NCBI RefSeq assembly: GCF_008727795.1
Contig: NZ_CP044222.1
Location: forward strand, 372,001 to 436,000
Direction: 5' to 3'
DNA length: 64,000 bases
From: Nitrincola iocasae
GTDB taxonomy: Bacteria > Pseudomonadota > Gammaproteobacteria > Pseudomonadales > Balneatricaceae
The position numbers were made by a program, and so were the translations under genes. This document shows positions 1-8,715 of the stretch, piece after piece (positions within the stretch are counted from its first letter, which is position 1; the number at the start of each line of letters is the position of its first letter). The notes beneath the pieces are model-generated. The model saw nothing but the letters and a program-made list of their open reading frames with translations, was not told the DNA's origin and ran no database searches.

Positions 1-2685
1 GGGCAGGGTCGTCGCAAATTTATTTTGCATGATGGCCCTCCTTACGCCAACGGCAGTATTCATATTGGTCATGCGGTTAACAAAGTGATCAAGGACATGA
101 TTGTCAAAGCGAAAACCCTGAGTGGTTTTGATGCACCCTATATCCCTGGCTGGGACTGTCATGGTTTGCCGATTGAGCACAAGGTGGAAACCACCATCGG
201 TCGTGCCGGTGACAAGGTGCCCTTCCGCGAATTTCGTCAGCAGTGCCGTGATTACGCGACCAAGCAGATCAAGGGGCAAAAAGACGATTTTATCCGCCTG
301 GGCGTGATTGGTGACTGGGATAAGCCTTACCTGACCATGAATGCCGAAACTGAAGCCAATATCGTGCGTTCACTGGGCAAGATCATTGAAAACGGTCATC
401 TGGTGAAGGGCTACAAGCCAGTCTACTGGAGCGTGGTCGGTCAGTCGGCTTTGGCGGAAGCTGAAGTCGAGTATCAGGAAAAAACCTCTATCGCCATCGA
501 TGTGCGCATGACCGTAGCGGATGAAAGCGCCGTGCTGGCTCTGTTCAATACCACGGCGGGCGAAGGTCCTGTGTCCATTGTGATCTGGACCACCACCCCT
601 TGGACCATCCCGGCCAATCAGGCGGTATCGCTGCATGCCGAGTTGAATTACGCCCTGGTTGAAACCGCGATCAATCACGGTAAAGAGCGCCTGATCGTTG
701 CGGCTGAGATGGTTGACACTATCATGGCACGCTGGGGTATTCAGCAGTACCAGGTACTGGCAGAGTGTAGTGGTAAAGCGCTGGAAGGTCAGTTGTTGCA
801 GCATCCGGTGTTTGACCGCCAGGTACCGGTGATCCTCGGTGATCACGTGACTACTGAAGCGGGTACGGGTGCGGTGCACACCGCGCCGGATCATGGTATG
901 GAAGACTTTATCGTGGGCCAGGAATATGGTCTGGACACGCTGAATCTGGTGCAGGCCAACGGTACTTACAGTGATGCGGCTGGCGAATTTGCTGGCGTGC
1001 ATGTTTACAAGGCCGATGAGCCTGTCTGTGATGCCCTGGAACGTGAACACAAACTGGTACACATGAAAAAATTCCAGCATAGCTATCCGCACTGCTGGCG
1101 CACCAAAACTCCGCTGATTTACCGCGCCACGCCGCAGTGGTTTATCTCTATGGATGATAAAAACCTGCGTGCCGATGCGCTTGAAGCGATCAAAGGGGTG
1201 CAGTGGTTCCCTGGTTGGGGTCAGGCACGTATCGAAGCCATGTTTGAGCAGAGCCCGGACTGGTGTATATCGCGTCAGCGTACCTGGGGGGTGCCGATTA
1301 CGCTGTTCACTCATAAGCAGACCGGCGAGCTGCATCCGCGTACTCAGGAGCTGATTGAAGCCGTAGCGCTGCGTATCGAAAAAGACGGTATCGATGCCTG
1401 GTTTGAGCTGGATGCCGCCGAATTGTTGGGCGAAGAAGCAGCTGATTACGATAAAGTCACCGACACTCTGGATGTCTGGTTTGATTCAGGCACCACACAT
1501 AATTCAGTGTTGCGCACCCGTGAAGAGCTGCAGTTCCCGGCCGATATGTATCTGGAAGGTTCCGATCAGCACCGTGGCTGGTTCCAGTCATCGCTGAAAA
1601 CTTCTATCGCTATCAACGGTGTGGCCCCTTACAAACAGGTACTGACGCACGGCTTTGTGGTGGATGAGAAGGGCTATAAAATGTCCAAGTCCCTGGGCAA
1701 TGTCATTGCGCCACAAGAGGTGACCGACAGCATGGGCGCCGATATTCTGCGCCTGTGGGTGTCAGCCACTGACTATTCAGGTGAGATGGCGGTATCCAAA
1801 CAGATACTGCAGCGTACTGCCGATGCCTATCGACGTATCCGCAACACCTCACGCTTTTTGTTGGCAAACCTGACGGGTTTTGATCCGGCCAAAGACCTGG
1901 TTGAACCGGACCAGATGCTGGCACTGGATCGCTGGGCCGTGGATGCTGCCTGGCGTCTGCAGCAGAAAATCATTGCTGCCTATGATGACTACCGCTTCCT
2001 GGATGTCTATCAGGCTGTGCATAATTTCTGTGTGCAGGAACTGGGTGGTTTCTATCTGGATATCATCAAAGATCGCCAGTACACCACCCAGGCAGATAGC
2101 CTGGCACGACGCTCCTGCCAGAGCGCGCTGTACCATATTGCCGAAGCGTTGACCCGCTGGATCGCACCGATTCTGACCTTCACCGCTGAAGAGATCTACG
2201 AAGTGCTGCCAGGCAGCCGTCGTGACAGTGTGTTGCTGAGCAACTGGTATGAAGGCTTGTTTACCCTGTCGGCAGATGATGAACTGGGCGATGCCTACTG
2301 GCGCCGTATCATGTCGATCAAAGATGCGGTGAACAAGTGTCTGGAAGATGCCCGTGGCGAAAAACTGGTCAAGGCTTCTCTGGCAGCCGAAGCGATACTC
2401 TATGTCAGTGATAGCATTCAAACCGATCTGGAGCGTCTGGGTGATGAGCTACGCTTTGTCCTGATCACCTCCGCGGTCACGCTGAAGCCACTGGCTGAAG
2501 GTGCTGAGGCAAGAGAAACCTCTGTGGACGGTCTGAAAGTCACCGTCGCCGCTTCGGAGCATCCCAAGTGTGCACGTTGCTGGCATCACCGCGCTGATGT
2601 TGGCGAACATGCGGAACATGAAGAAATTTGCGGTCGTTGTGTAGACAACGTCAGCGGTAGTGGTGAACAACGCTACTATGCCTGA
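1..2685 (+). CDS. ileS: isoleucine--tRNA ligase (5' truncated by window edge)
   Basis: Class I aminoacyl-tRNA synthetase that charges tRNA-Ile in the cytoplasm. The reading frame is open from base 1, so the true start and roughly the first 50 residues lie outside the window. The HIGH signature (GSIHIGH) falls near base 60 and the KMSKS loop (YKMSKSLGN) near base 1680. The editing-domain motif WTTTPWT and the DQHRGWF region are present. The C-terminal zinc-binding Cys pairs (CARCW and CGRC) mark a bacterial type 1 IleS. The gene overlaps lspA by 8 bases, the usual gammaproteobacterial ileS-lspA arrangement. Identification is firm; only the start is missing. Confidence 0.98.
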   Translation, partial: GQGRRKFILHDGPPYANGSIHIGHAVNKVIKDMIVKAKTLSGFDAPYIPGWDCHGLPIEHKVETTIGRAGDKVPFREFRQQCRDYATKQIKGQKDDFIRLGVIGDWDKPYLTMNAETEANIVRSLGKIIENGHLVKGYKPVYWSVVGQSALAEAEVEYQEKTSIAIDVRMTVADESAVLALFNTTAGEGPVSIVIWTTTPWTIPANQAVSLHAELNYALVETAINHGKERLIVAAEMVDTIMARWGIQQYQVLAECSGKALEGQLLQHPVFDRQVPVILGDHVTTEAGTGAVHTAPDHGMEDFIVGQEYGLDTLNLVQANGTYSDAAGEFAGVHVYKADEPVCDALEREHKLVHMKKFQHSYPHCWRTKTPLIYRATPQWFISMDDKNLRADALEAIKGVQWFPGWGQARIEAMFEQSPDWCISRQRTWGVPITLFTHKQTGELHPRTQELIEAVALRIEKDGIDAWFELDAAELLGEEAADYDKVTDTLDVWFDSGTTHNSVLRTREELQFPADMYLEGSDQHRGWFQSSLKTSIAINGVAPYKQVLTHGFVVDEKGYKMSKSLGNVIAPQEVTDSMGADILRLWVSATDYSGEMAVSKQILQRTADAYRRIRNTSRFLLANLTGFDPAKDLVEPDQMLALDRWAVDAAWRLQQKIIAAYDDYRFLDVYQAVHNFCVQELGGFYLDIIKDRQYTTQADSLARRSCQSALYHIAEALTRWIAPILTFTAEEIYEVLPGSRRDSVLLSNWYEGLFTLSADDELGDAYWRRIMSIKDAVNKCLEDARGEKLVKASLAAEAILYVSDSIQTDLERLGDELRFVLITSAVTLKPLAEGAEARETSVDGLKVTVAASEHPKCARCWHHRADVGEHAEHEEICGRCVDNVSGSGEQRYYA

Positions 2686-3190
2686 CAGTCAGACACATAC
2701 CCCGTCCAGTGCCTGGCGCTGGCTGGGGCTTACCCTGCTGGTAGTAGTATTGGACCTGGGTAGCAAGTGGCTGGCAACAGAGATGCTGGTGTATGCCAGC
2801 CCAGTCCCTCTGCTGCCGTTTTTTGATCTCACCCTGCTGCACAACCCCGGCGCGGCCTTCAGCTTTTTGGCGGGAGCCGGTGGCTGGCAGCGCTGGTTCT
2901 TTGTTGGCATTTCCCTGCTGGTCTGTATCCTGCTGGTAGTCTGGCTGATGCGTACACCCCCGCAGCAGTGGTGGATGCGCCTGGCATTGGCACTGATTTT
3001 GGGAGGTGCTCTAGGTAACCTCTATGACCGTATCCTGCATGGATATGTAGTTGATTTTATTTCATTGCATTATGGTGGCTGGTATTATCCGGCATTCAAT
3101 CTGGCTGACAGCGCCATTACTGTCGGAGCCGCCATATTGATTATCGACATGCTGTTTATCTCAGGTCGTGCTGATAAGCCGACCCGATAA
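2678..3190 (+). CDS. lspA: lipoprotein signal peptidase (signal peptidase II)
   Basis: Inner-membrane aspartyl protease that cleaves prolipoprotein signal peptides after lipid modification of the lipobox cysteine. The 170-residue product has the usual length and four hydrophobic segments. Family motifs are visible: NPGAAFS, then GNLYDR, VVDF with one catalytic Asp, and FNLAD with the second catalytic Asp. I chose the ATG at 2678, which overlaps the ileS stop by 8 bases; in-frame GTG codons at 2660 and 2663 would add only 5-6 residues and have no better support. It is translationally coupled to ileS and followed by fkpB after 14 bases. Confidence 0.96.
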   Translation: MPDSQTHTPSSAWRWLGLTLLVVVLDLGSKWLATEMLVYASPVPLLPFFDLTLLHNPGAAFSFLAGAGGWQRWFFVGISLLVCILLVVWLMRTPPQQWWMRLALALILGGALGNLYDRILHGYVVDFISLHYGGWYYPAFNLADSAITVGAAILIIDMLFISGRADKPTR

Positions 3191-3204
3191 TCCGAGGACG
3201 TGAT

Positions 3205-3660
3205 ATGAGTGAAAAAATCCTGGGTGAAGGCTCTGCAGTAACCCTGCACTTCGCCCTTAAACTCGAAAATGGTACGGTGATAGATTCCAACTTTGATGCG
3301 GCGCCGGTACAGTTTGTCTTTGGTGATGGCAATATTCCTGAAGGTTTCGAGCAGGCACTGATTGGCTTGAAAGTGGGCGATCATCTGGATCTGACCATTG
3401 CCCCTGAACGTGGTTTCGGTATGCACAATCCCAGCAATATTCAGGTCATGCCGCGCAGTCAGTTTACCGATATGGATCTGGAACCTGGATTGGTAGTCTC
3501 GTTTAAAGAGCCAGGTGGCGAAATTCCGGGTGTTGTGACTGAATTTAGCGATGAGCGTGTCACCGTGGATTTCAATCATCCGTTAGCGGGAAAAACTGTG
3601 TTATTCGAAGTAAAGATTATTGATCTGGCAGATGCTGTCAGCGCAAATAACCAGTCGTAA
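3205..3660 (+). CDS. fkpB: FKBP-type peptidyl-prolyl cis-trans isomerase (SlpA type)
   Basis: Proline isomerase and folding helper of the SlpA/FkpB group, cytoplasmic with no signal peptide. The 151-residue protein opens with the FKBP beta-strand pattern (VTLHFALKLENGTVIDSN), then VQFVFGDGNIPEGFEQAL and GLKVGDH, and carries the chaperone-like insert with FNHPLAGKTV typical of this group. ATG 3205 is preceded by a GAGG ribosome site. It completes ileS-lspA-fkpB. The next gene is not ispH, which is the common fourth member in relatives. Confidence 0.95.
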   Translation: MSEKILGEGSAVTLHFALKLENGTVIDSNFDAAPVQFVFGDGNIPEGFEQALIGLKVGDHLDLTIAPERGFGMHNPSNIQVMPRSQFTDMDLEPGLVVSFKEPGGEIPGVVTEFSDERVTVDFNHPLAGKTVLFEVKIIDLADAVSANNQS

Positions 3661-3777
3661 GTCCGGCTACCGCTGCGACTTCGGACTTGACGCCGATAGC
3701 GGGACGTACTAGTCTAAAACTTCACCGAAGCTAAGGATAGCTTCATTAAGTCTAACTTTTTCAGGGACGAAAAAGCC
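3661..3777 (+). terminator. intergenic region with hairpin after fkpB
   Basis: This 117-base gap holds a perfect 7-bp stem (GAAGCTA/TAGCTTC) with a 4-base loop at 3727-3744. A short T-rich stretch (CTTTTT) lies about 14 bases further on. An upstream GTCCG...CGGAC pair at 3661-3686 could form a second stem. It may end the ileS-lspA-fkpB transcript before the pilin-like genes, or act in their leader. The T tract is not immediately adjacent, so intrinsic termination is only plausible. Confidence 0.4.
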
Positions 3778-4125
3778 ATGCGATCATTTATCCTATCTTG
3801 CCGTCACCAACTGGGTGTAGGCCTTCCTGAAGTCATGATTACACTGCTATTGCTCAGTAGCGGCAGTCTGGCATTGACCCAACTGCAACTGCGCAATCTG
3901 CAAACGGCCTACCAGAGTCAAACCCTGACCCAGCAAACACTGATCCGTACCGAAGCTATAGAACAGCTTTGGCAGCAACGCTGTTATCTGGCTGCCTTAA
4001 GTAGTGCTGCCCGTCAGGATTATCTGCTGACAGACTATGCGGAGTTATTCAGCGCTGAATCTGGTGACCCGGCTTTTCCGGCCAGTTTCTGGCAAACCCA
4101 CCGGCCCGCAACAGCGGATTGTTAA
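3778..4125 (+). CDS. PilV-like minor type IV prepilin
   Basis: Small prepilin-like protein of 115 residues. A short basic leader ends in G, followed by LPEVMITLLLL, which matches the prepilin peptidase site (cut after Gly, Glu at mature position 5) and the start of the hydrophobic pilin helix. Residues 38-60 are Gln/Leu-rich, as in PilV/PilI-type minor pilins. It is much shorter than typical PilV and the C-terminal half shows no family motif. It is the first of four consecutive pilin-like genes; the next ATG lies one base past its stop. Likely role: initiation or tip component of a type IV pilus or pseudopilus. Confidence 0.7.
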   Translation: MRSFILSCRHQLGVGLPEVMITLLLLSSGSLALTQLQLRNLQTAYQSQTLTQQTLIRTEAIEQLWQQRCYLAALSSAARQDYLLTDYAELFSAESGDPAFPASFWQTHRPATADC

Positions 4126-4126
4126 G

Positions 4127-4675
4127 ATGCGCGCACAACAAGGTTTCAGCTTGACGGAGCTGCTGGTGGCATTGGTAATCAGCACGATATTGTTGCTCGC
4201 CGCTTCAACGCTGCTAGTCGCTGGCAAGGAAAGCTGGCGTTCTCAACAGCAGCTGAACTCGGCTCAGGAGATCGAGCGCTACAGTGTGTTGCAGCTACGC
4301 CGTGCTATACGCCAGGCGCAGCAGGTTAATCTGGACAGTGATGAACAGCAGGCCAATCTGACATACCTGGCGCAGGACGGCAGTCGCAATTGTCTGGGTC
4401 AGGAGCAAACAGCGGGTACCGAGTTCATAGATCAGTTTCGGGTTAATGATGACCAGCTGCGTTGTAACGGACAGGCCTTAATTGCTGGTGTGGCCGAGCT
4501 GACCTTTACCTATGGTGCCGATCTCAATGATGATGGACGCATCCTGGCGGATGAGCACCTACCTCAACCTCACTGCTGCATTCCGGTACGCAGCCTGCGC
4601 TTTCGACTGGCCTTCTCGGGTATTAATGCTGATCGAGCTCCGGTGGAATACAGCGCTGCACTGAGGCGCAACTGA
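4127..4675 (+). CDS. PilW-like minor type IV prepilin
   Basis: Prepilin of 182 residues counted from ATG 4127, which lies two bases after the upstream stop. An in-frame extension to 4037 would run inside pilV, so I rejected it. The N-terminus reads QQGFSLTELLVALVISTILLLAAS, broken here as the leader Gly, FSLTE with Glu5, then a hydrophobic helix: the canonical prepilin peptidase substrate. A paired-Cys loop follows in the C-terminal half (CNGQ, PHCCIP), as in PilW/PilJ-type minor pilins. It is shorter than most PilW. Its neighbours suggest a minor-pilin tip complex. Confidence 0.78.
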   Translation: MRAQQGFSLTELLVALVISTILLLAASTLLVAGKESWRSQQQLNSAQEIERYSVLQLRRAIRQAQQVNLDSDEQQANLTYLAQDGSRNCLGQEQTAGTEFIDQFRVNDDQLRCNGQALIAGVAELTFTYGADLNDDGRILADEHLPQPHCCIPVRSLRFRLAFSGINADRAPVEYSAALRRN

Positions 4676-4697
4676 ACAGGGTACAAGGAGGTATCCC

Positions 4698-5141
4698 ATG
4701 CAATTACAACTGAAATCCATGCAGGGTAACAGCTTGTTAGTGACACTGATTTTCCTGTCGGTCATCGCCATGCTGACCTTCAGCGCCGCGGTTAACTCGC
4801 AATTGCAGCAGCGTATGAGCCACAACCTGCATCTCAAGGTTCAGGCCGATGAAGCCGCCGATGCTGGGGTGATGGCGTTCTATACCTGGCTATGCGCCGA
4901 TCCGGATCACTGGGAGAGTGAGGATTGGGATAGTCTTATTAATGGCGAAATTGCTGCACATAGCTACTACGAGATTCTGGCCGATCAACTGGATTGGGAC
5001 GGTGATTATGTCACTGTGACCGTACGGGGAGCGGTGAAGAGTGATCTGGATGATTTAAGCAACAGTTTGTTGCGGGTGGAGTTTTATCGCTCAGAGGAAG
5101 ATGGCCGGGTTTATTTGCATAACTGGACTGAGTTGCTGTGA
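4698..5141 (+). CDS. PilX-like minor pilin assembly protein
   Basis: Protein of 147 residues whose N-terminus follows the PilX pattern: QGNSLLVTLIFLSVIAML, where Glu5 of ordinary pilins is replaced, then QQRMSHN and a stretch resembling the conserved A-x-EAAxAG (ADEAADAGV). PilX proteins help assemble or stabilise type IV pili, often with PilY1; no pilY1 is present here. ATG 4698 has a strong AAGGAGG site. The stop overlaps the GTG start of the next gene (GTGA), so the two are translationally coupled. Confidence 0.7.
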   Translation: MQLQLKSMQGNSLLVTLIFLSVIAMLTFSAAVNSQLQQRMSHNLHLKVQADEAADAGVMAFYTWLCADPDHWESEDWDSLINGEIAAHSYYEILADQLDWDGDYVTVTVRGAVKSDLDDLSNSLLRVEFYRSEEDGRVYLHNWTELL

Positions 5142-5671
5142 AAAGTCTAAGCCAATATCCGCAAGCGCATCAGCTTGGGTTGAGCTTGCTGGAACTCCTT
5201 GTCGCCATGGTGCTAGTGGTCGTGTTAACCACGGTAGCCGTACCCTCTTTCTCCGCTCTGCTGGAAACAACACGTCAGGAGAGTACCGCCGAGCGCTTGA
5301 AAACACACCTGGCATTAGCCCGAATCGAAGCGGTCAGCCGACAAGCCTGGATTACGTTGTGTCGCACAGAGGATGGCGAACAATGTGTCAGCGATTCCTT
5401 AAGCGGCACAACCCAGTGGCACGCGGCGTTGATGTTTATCGATACCGAACGCAATCGCATGGTAGCGGATAGTGACAAACGGTTGCGGGTGGATCGTTTT
5501 GCTACGCCCGTCAGCGTGCATTGGAATCGCGGCGATAGCCTGACGTATCAACCGGATGGCAGTGTCACCGGATTTTCCAATGGCACGTTTCGTATTAAGG
5601 CAGGGCAGTCGGAATCGGAGCATCGGCTGGTGATATCTATGGCAGGGCGGGTGCGAGAGGAGCTGGATTGA
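5138..5671 (+). CDS. GspH/FimT family pseudopilin
   Basis: Minor pseudopilin of 177 residues with a prepilin leader: basic/polar N-terminus, Gly, then LSLLELLVAMVLVVV, with Glu at mature position 5. The globular part follows the GspH/FimT layout, including RIEAVSR, WITLCRTEDG, YQPDGSVTGF and a late LVISMAGRVR strand pattern close to the family's LVVSxxGRVR motif. It starts with GTG inside the upstream stop (GTGA overlap). Last of the four-gene pilin-like set; no major pilin, pilY1 or pilE follows. The match to the family is clear, the exact pilus system unknown. Confidence 0.82.
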   Translation: MKSLSQYPQAHQLGLSLLELLVAMVLVVVLTTVAVPSFSALLETTRQESTAERLKTHLALARIEAVSRQAWITLCRTEDGEQCVSDSLSGTTQWHAALMFIDTERNRMVADSDKRLRVDRFATPVSVHWNRGDSLTYQPDGSVTGFSNGTFRIKAGQSESEHRLVISMAGRVREELD

Positions 5672-5705
5672 GGGAGATATCTGGATTGGTTGATCATGTA
5701 ATGTT

Positions 5706-6647
5706 TTAACCATGTAAACGAGTGCTGTTGCGGCTCACTAGATCGACAAGGAAATTGGCCACGGCTCGCGTACGGCGTGATTGTGCCAGATCAGATTGGA
5801 TGACCAGGTAAATTGGCTGGCTGACGTCTATATTCGAGTCGATACAGGTCAGTCCAGCATCTAGAGCGATAAAATGCGGTAGCACTGCAAGCCCTATCCC
5901 TGCTTTAGCTGCCACAACCTGAGTTGAGATCGAGGTGGTGGTCAGTACTGGCTCACGTCCCTGCAGTATTCGCTCAACCCATTGTGCGGCAGGGAGGTGT
6001 GCTTGCATGTCGCTCCAAGTAATGAAGTCATCGTTTTCATAGCATCCCGGAATCGGGTTGATTGCACGCTGGGTTGCGTAGTCTGGGCTGCAGTAAAGTC
6101 CATACCCTAAGATACCGAGGCGGCGTAATGTGACATTGCCACGCTCCGGTTTGACCATTCGTAAAGCAAGATCCGCATCACGGCGATGCAAATTGACGGT
6201 TGCAATGTCAGTCACGAGTTCAATAGTGAGATCAGGGTACTTTTTGTAGAACTCTGGAAGTGCTGGAAGGATGAGTCCTGTCGCCAGACCCTCAGCTGTC
6301 GCCAGACGCACCTTACCTGTCATCTGCGCCTGGGCAGCGGCGTTGAAAGAGAAAGCCAGCGCAGCCGCTTCCAAAACTTCGGCCTTTTCGACCAGGGCAG
6401 CTCCATCCTCTGTTAGTTGATAGCCTGATTGCTGGCGTACAAAGAGCGGTAACTTCAGCGCTTTCTCGAGACGCTCGATGCGCCGCGAAAGCGTTGCAAT
6501 CCCCAGATTAAGTTCTGATGCTGCACCACTCAGCGTGCCATGCCGACTGACGGCCAGAAATGCACGCGTATCATCCCAGACCCAGCCTCGTGGCATCTGT
6601 TTTTCAAATTCGGAAAACTCTTTATCTAAATCGTTCATTTTTTTCAT
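5706..6647 (-). CDS. LysR family transcriptional regulator
   Basis: LysR-type regulator of about 313 residues. The N-terminal winged helix is clear: DTRAFLAVSRHGTLSGAA, then GIATLSRRIERLEKALKLPLF, followed by TEDGAAL. The C-terminal effector domain follows the RBP2-like fold (LATAEGLATGLILPALPEFY). I placed the start at ATG 6647; ATG 6638 is equally possible, and an upstream TTG at 6683 is unlikely because it lies within the neighbour's leader. It diverges from the quinone reductase/aldo-keto reductase pair and presumably controls it. The downstream pilin genes end convergently 34 bases away. Confidence 0.88.
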   Translation of the reverse strand: MKKMNDLDKEFSEFEKQMPRGWVWDDTRAFLAVSRHGTLSGAASELNLGIATLSRRIERLEKALKLPLFVRQQSGYQLTEDGAALVEKAEVLEAAALAFSFNAAAQAQMTGKVRLATAEGLATGLILPALPEFYKKYPDLTIELVTDIATVNLHRRDADLALRMVKPERGNVTLRRLGILGYGLYCSPDYATQRAINPIPGCYENDDFITWSDMQAHLPAAQWVERILQGREPVLTTTSISTQVVAAKAGIGLAVLPHFIALDAGLTCIDSNIDVSQPIYLVIQSDLAQSRRTRAVANFLVDLVSRNSTRLHG

Positions 6648-6665
6648 TTTCAAATAGTGCCACGA

Positions 6666-6697
6666 TGTGACTTCAAGATTCAAGGAGAACTATGATG
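6666..6697 (+). promoter_or_regulatory. leader repeat copy 1 (before quinone reductase)
   Basis: This 32-base leader with the ribosome site and start codon matches 7703-7734 before the next gene at 26 of 32 positions. It contains a near direct repeat TTCAAG-A-TTCAAG before AGGAGA. It sits in the gap between the LysR gene and its divergent target. It may be a duplicated translation leader or part of a regulator site. Confidence 0.45.
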
Positions 6698-7702
6698 AAC
6701 AACCGAACATCCCGGCAACATCAATCATCAAACCGGTTAGAGGGTGATATTCAAATTCGCATAAAGGCACCCGGAGGGCCGGAAGTACTCGAGGTAATGG
6801 AGTCCTTCCCGCAAGAACCTGGACCGGGAGAAATCCGCATTCGCCAGCATGCCATTGGCATCAATTTCATTGATATATACCATCGAGCCGGGCTCTATCC
6901 GTTGACAGAGCCCCATATTCCGGGTGTTGAGGGGGCTGGGGTCGTTGAAGCCGTTGGTGCTGACGTCGAGGGCATTCAGGTTAGTGATAGAGTGGCCTAT
7001 GCTGGAGTTCCGGGTGCTTATGCATCGACTCGGATTTTGCCAGCCTGGCGGGCGATTCGACTGCCTGACGACATTCCTTTTGAAACCGCTGCGACATCAA
7101 TGCTGCGTGGGTTAACCGCCCATATGCTGCTAACGGTCAGTTATCCGGTGAGCTCTGGGTCAGTCCTGCTGGTTCATGCCGCGGCGGGTGGTCTTGGTGT
7201 AATGCTAACGCGTTGGGCCAAGCATATGGGAGCCACTGTGATTGGAACTGCCAGCACCAAAGAAAAGGCGGCTTATGCTATAGCCAAGGGTGCAGATCAC
7301 GTCATTGTTGGCCGAGATGCCGATGTAATCCGAGAAGTATCCGATCTAACGAACGCAAGCGGTGTCGACTTCGCGATTGATGGTATCGGTGGGGATATGC
7401 TAAGAAAATCGCTCGGGTCTGTCCGTCCCTTTGGTGCCGTTGCCAGTATTGGTTGGGTGTCGGGACCGGTCTCTCCGATCAGAATCGAAGAGCTGGGTAC
7501 TGCCTCATTAGCTAAACCGAGTGTCATGGCCTATTCAGCCGATCGGGAGCGTTACACACAGGCCGCTGAAGAAGTTATCAAAGTTTTCGGCGTTGGTATC
7601 GTTGCTGATGTCGGCGGAGAATACAGGCTGGCGGATGCTGCAAAAGCACATATGGAGCTCGAACTTGGCCGCACAACAGGCAGTCTGGTCCTTGTGCCCT
7701 GA
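6692..7702 (+). CDS. quinone oxidoreductase (zinc-independent MDR family)
   Basis: NAD(P)H-dependent quinone oxidoreductase of the QOR branch of medium-chain dehydrogenases/reductases, cytoplasmic. The GroES-like half shows APGGPEVLEV, NFIDIYHRAGLYP and PGVEGAGVVEAVG. The Rossmann half shows LVHAAAGGLGVMLTRWAK, the QOR nucleotide-binding motif, and a C-terminal GRTTGSLVL. No structural zinc Cys cluster is seen, as expected for QOR. At 336 residues it is slightly longer than E. coli Qor owing to a polar N-terminal extension of about 20 residues. AAGGAGA precedes ATG 6692. It forms a likely operon with the aldo-keto reductase, opposite the LysR gene. Confidence 0.9.
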   Translation: MMNNRTSRQHQSSNRLEGDIQIRIKAPGGPEVLEVMESFPQEPGPGEIRIRQHAIGINFIDIYHRAGLYPLTEPHIPGVEGAGVVEAVGADVEGIQVSDRVAYAGVPGAYASTRILPAWRAIRLPDDIPFETAATSMLRGLTAHMLLTVSYPVSSGSVLLVHAAAGGLGVMLTRWAKHMGATVIGTASTKEKAAYAIAKGADHVIVGRDADVIREVSDLTNASGVDFAIDGIGGDMLRKSLGSVRPFGAVASIGWVSGPVSPIRIEELGTASLAKPSVMAYSADRERYTQAAEEVIKVFGVGIVADVGGEYRLADAAKAHMELELGRTTGSLVLVP

Positions 7703-7734
7703 TGTAACTTTAAGACTCAAGGAGATCTACCATG
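7703..7734 (+). promoter_or_regulatory. leader repeat copy 2 (before aldo-keto reductase)
   Basis: Second copy of the 32-base leader at 6666-6697: same TGT-ACTT-AAGA-TCAAGGAGA framework, ending on the start codon of the aldo-keto reductase. A shorter match (TCAAGGAGA...CCATG) occurs again at 8882-8899 before a 42-codon reading frame. Confidence 0.4.
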
Positions 7735-8715
7735 AAAATGCGAACGCTTGGTGCCAATCTGTCTATTTCTGCTATTGGATTGGGTTGTATGGGTATGAGT
7801 GAGTTCTATGGTCCTCGGGATGACAGCGAATCACTGCGAGTGCTTGCGCGTGCCGTCGAGCTTGGAATAAATTTTTTCGATACGGCTGATATGTATGGAC
7901 CACATCACAACGAACAACTGATTGGTCGCTTTCTGGCCCATAATAAGCAGCCAGTTCATATTGCGACCAAATTCGGTATTGTGCGTAACCCAGGTGAATA
8001 TAGTCGCAGTCTGGAAAATAGTGCTGACTATGCGCGAAAAGCCTGCGAAGGTTCACTGCGTCGACTCGGCGTGGAACAAATTGATCTCTATTACGTTCAT
8101 CGCATCAATCGTGAGCAGCCGATCGAAGAGACGATCGATGGGCTTGCTCGGTTGGTTCAGGCCGGAAAAATCGCTCGTATCGGACTCTGCGAAGTCAGTG
8201 CCGAAACGCTGCGCCGGGCGCATGCCGTTCATCCAATCACAGCAGTACAGACCGAATACTCACTCTGGACACGTGAAGTGGAGCGAGAAGTGCTACCCAC
8301 CTGCCGTGAGTTAGGCGTCGGTTTCGTACCTTACTCTCCCCTGGGCCGAGGGTTTCTGACTGGACGCTTTCAGCATGCTACAGAGTTTGGAGAAGGCGAC
8401 TTTCGTACCAACCTGCCACGCTTTGCTGAAGGAGCGATTGATATAAACCGCCAGGTCGCTGATGAGATTGCTGTAATAGCCAAGCAGAAGGGCTGCAGTC
8501 CGGCGCAACTTTCGCTCGCTTGGCTCTTGTCAAAAGGGCCCGATATCGTGCCTATCCCTGGTACAAAGCAACTGCGCTATATTGAGGATAATGCCGCTGC
8601 GGCGCAGATCACGCTTAGCATCGAGGAACAACAACAGCTAGAAATGGCTACTGCCCGTTTGCCGGTAGTAGGTGAACGCTACACCTCAGAGGGAATGAAA
8701 GGAGTGAATGCATGA
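7732..8715 (+). CDS. aldo/keto reductase
   Basis: NADPH-dependent aldo-keto reductase of 327 residues, a (beta/alpha)8 barrel of the YajO/AKR13-like group. Catalytic tetrad residues are visible: Asp in FFDTADMYG, Tyr in the same segment, Lys in IATKFG and His in YYVHRIN. The cofactor-binding end is seen in IPGTKQLRYIEDNA. The ribosome site is AAGGAGA. It follows the quinone reductase after 29 bases and probably shares its LysR control. The pair looks like a detoxification unit for reactive carbonyls or quinones; the substrate cannot be told from sequence. Confidence 0.92.
   Translation: MKMRTLGANLSISAIGLGCMGMSEFYGPRDDSESLRVLARAVELGINFFDTADMYGPHHNEQLIGRFLAHNKQPVHIATKFGIVRNPGEYSRSLENSADYARKACEGSLRRLGVEQIDLYYVHRINREQPIEETIDGLARLVQAGKIARIGLCEVSAETLRRAHAVHPITAVQTEYSLWTREVEREVLPTCRELGVGFVPYSPLGRGFLTGRFQHATEFGEGDFRTNLPRFAEGAIDINRQVADEIAVIAKQKGCSPAQLSLAWLLSKGPDIVPIPGTKQLRYIEDNAAAAQITLSIEEQQQLEMATARLPVVGERYTSEGMKGVNA

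Noticed and set aside
370..1335. 321-codon antisense open frame within ileS
   Set aside because: It mirrors the codon pattern of a strongly conserved gene and shows no domain or ribosome site.
6684..6697. LysR start at TTG 6683, overlapping the neighbour's leader
   Set aside because: No ribosome site, and ATG 6647 and 6638 give the normal LysR N-terminus.
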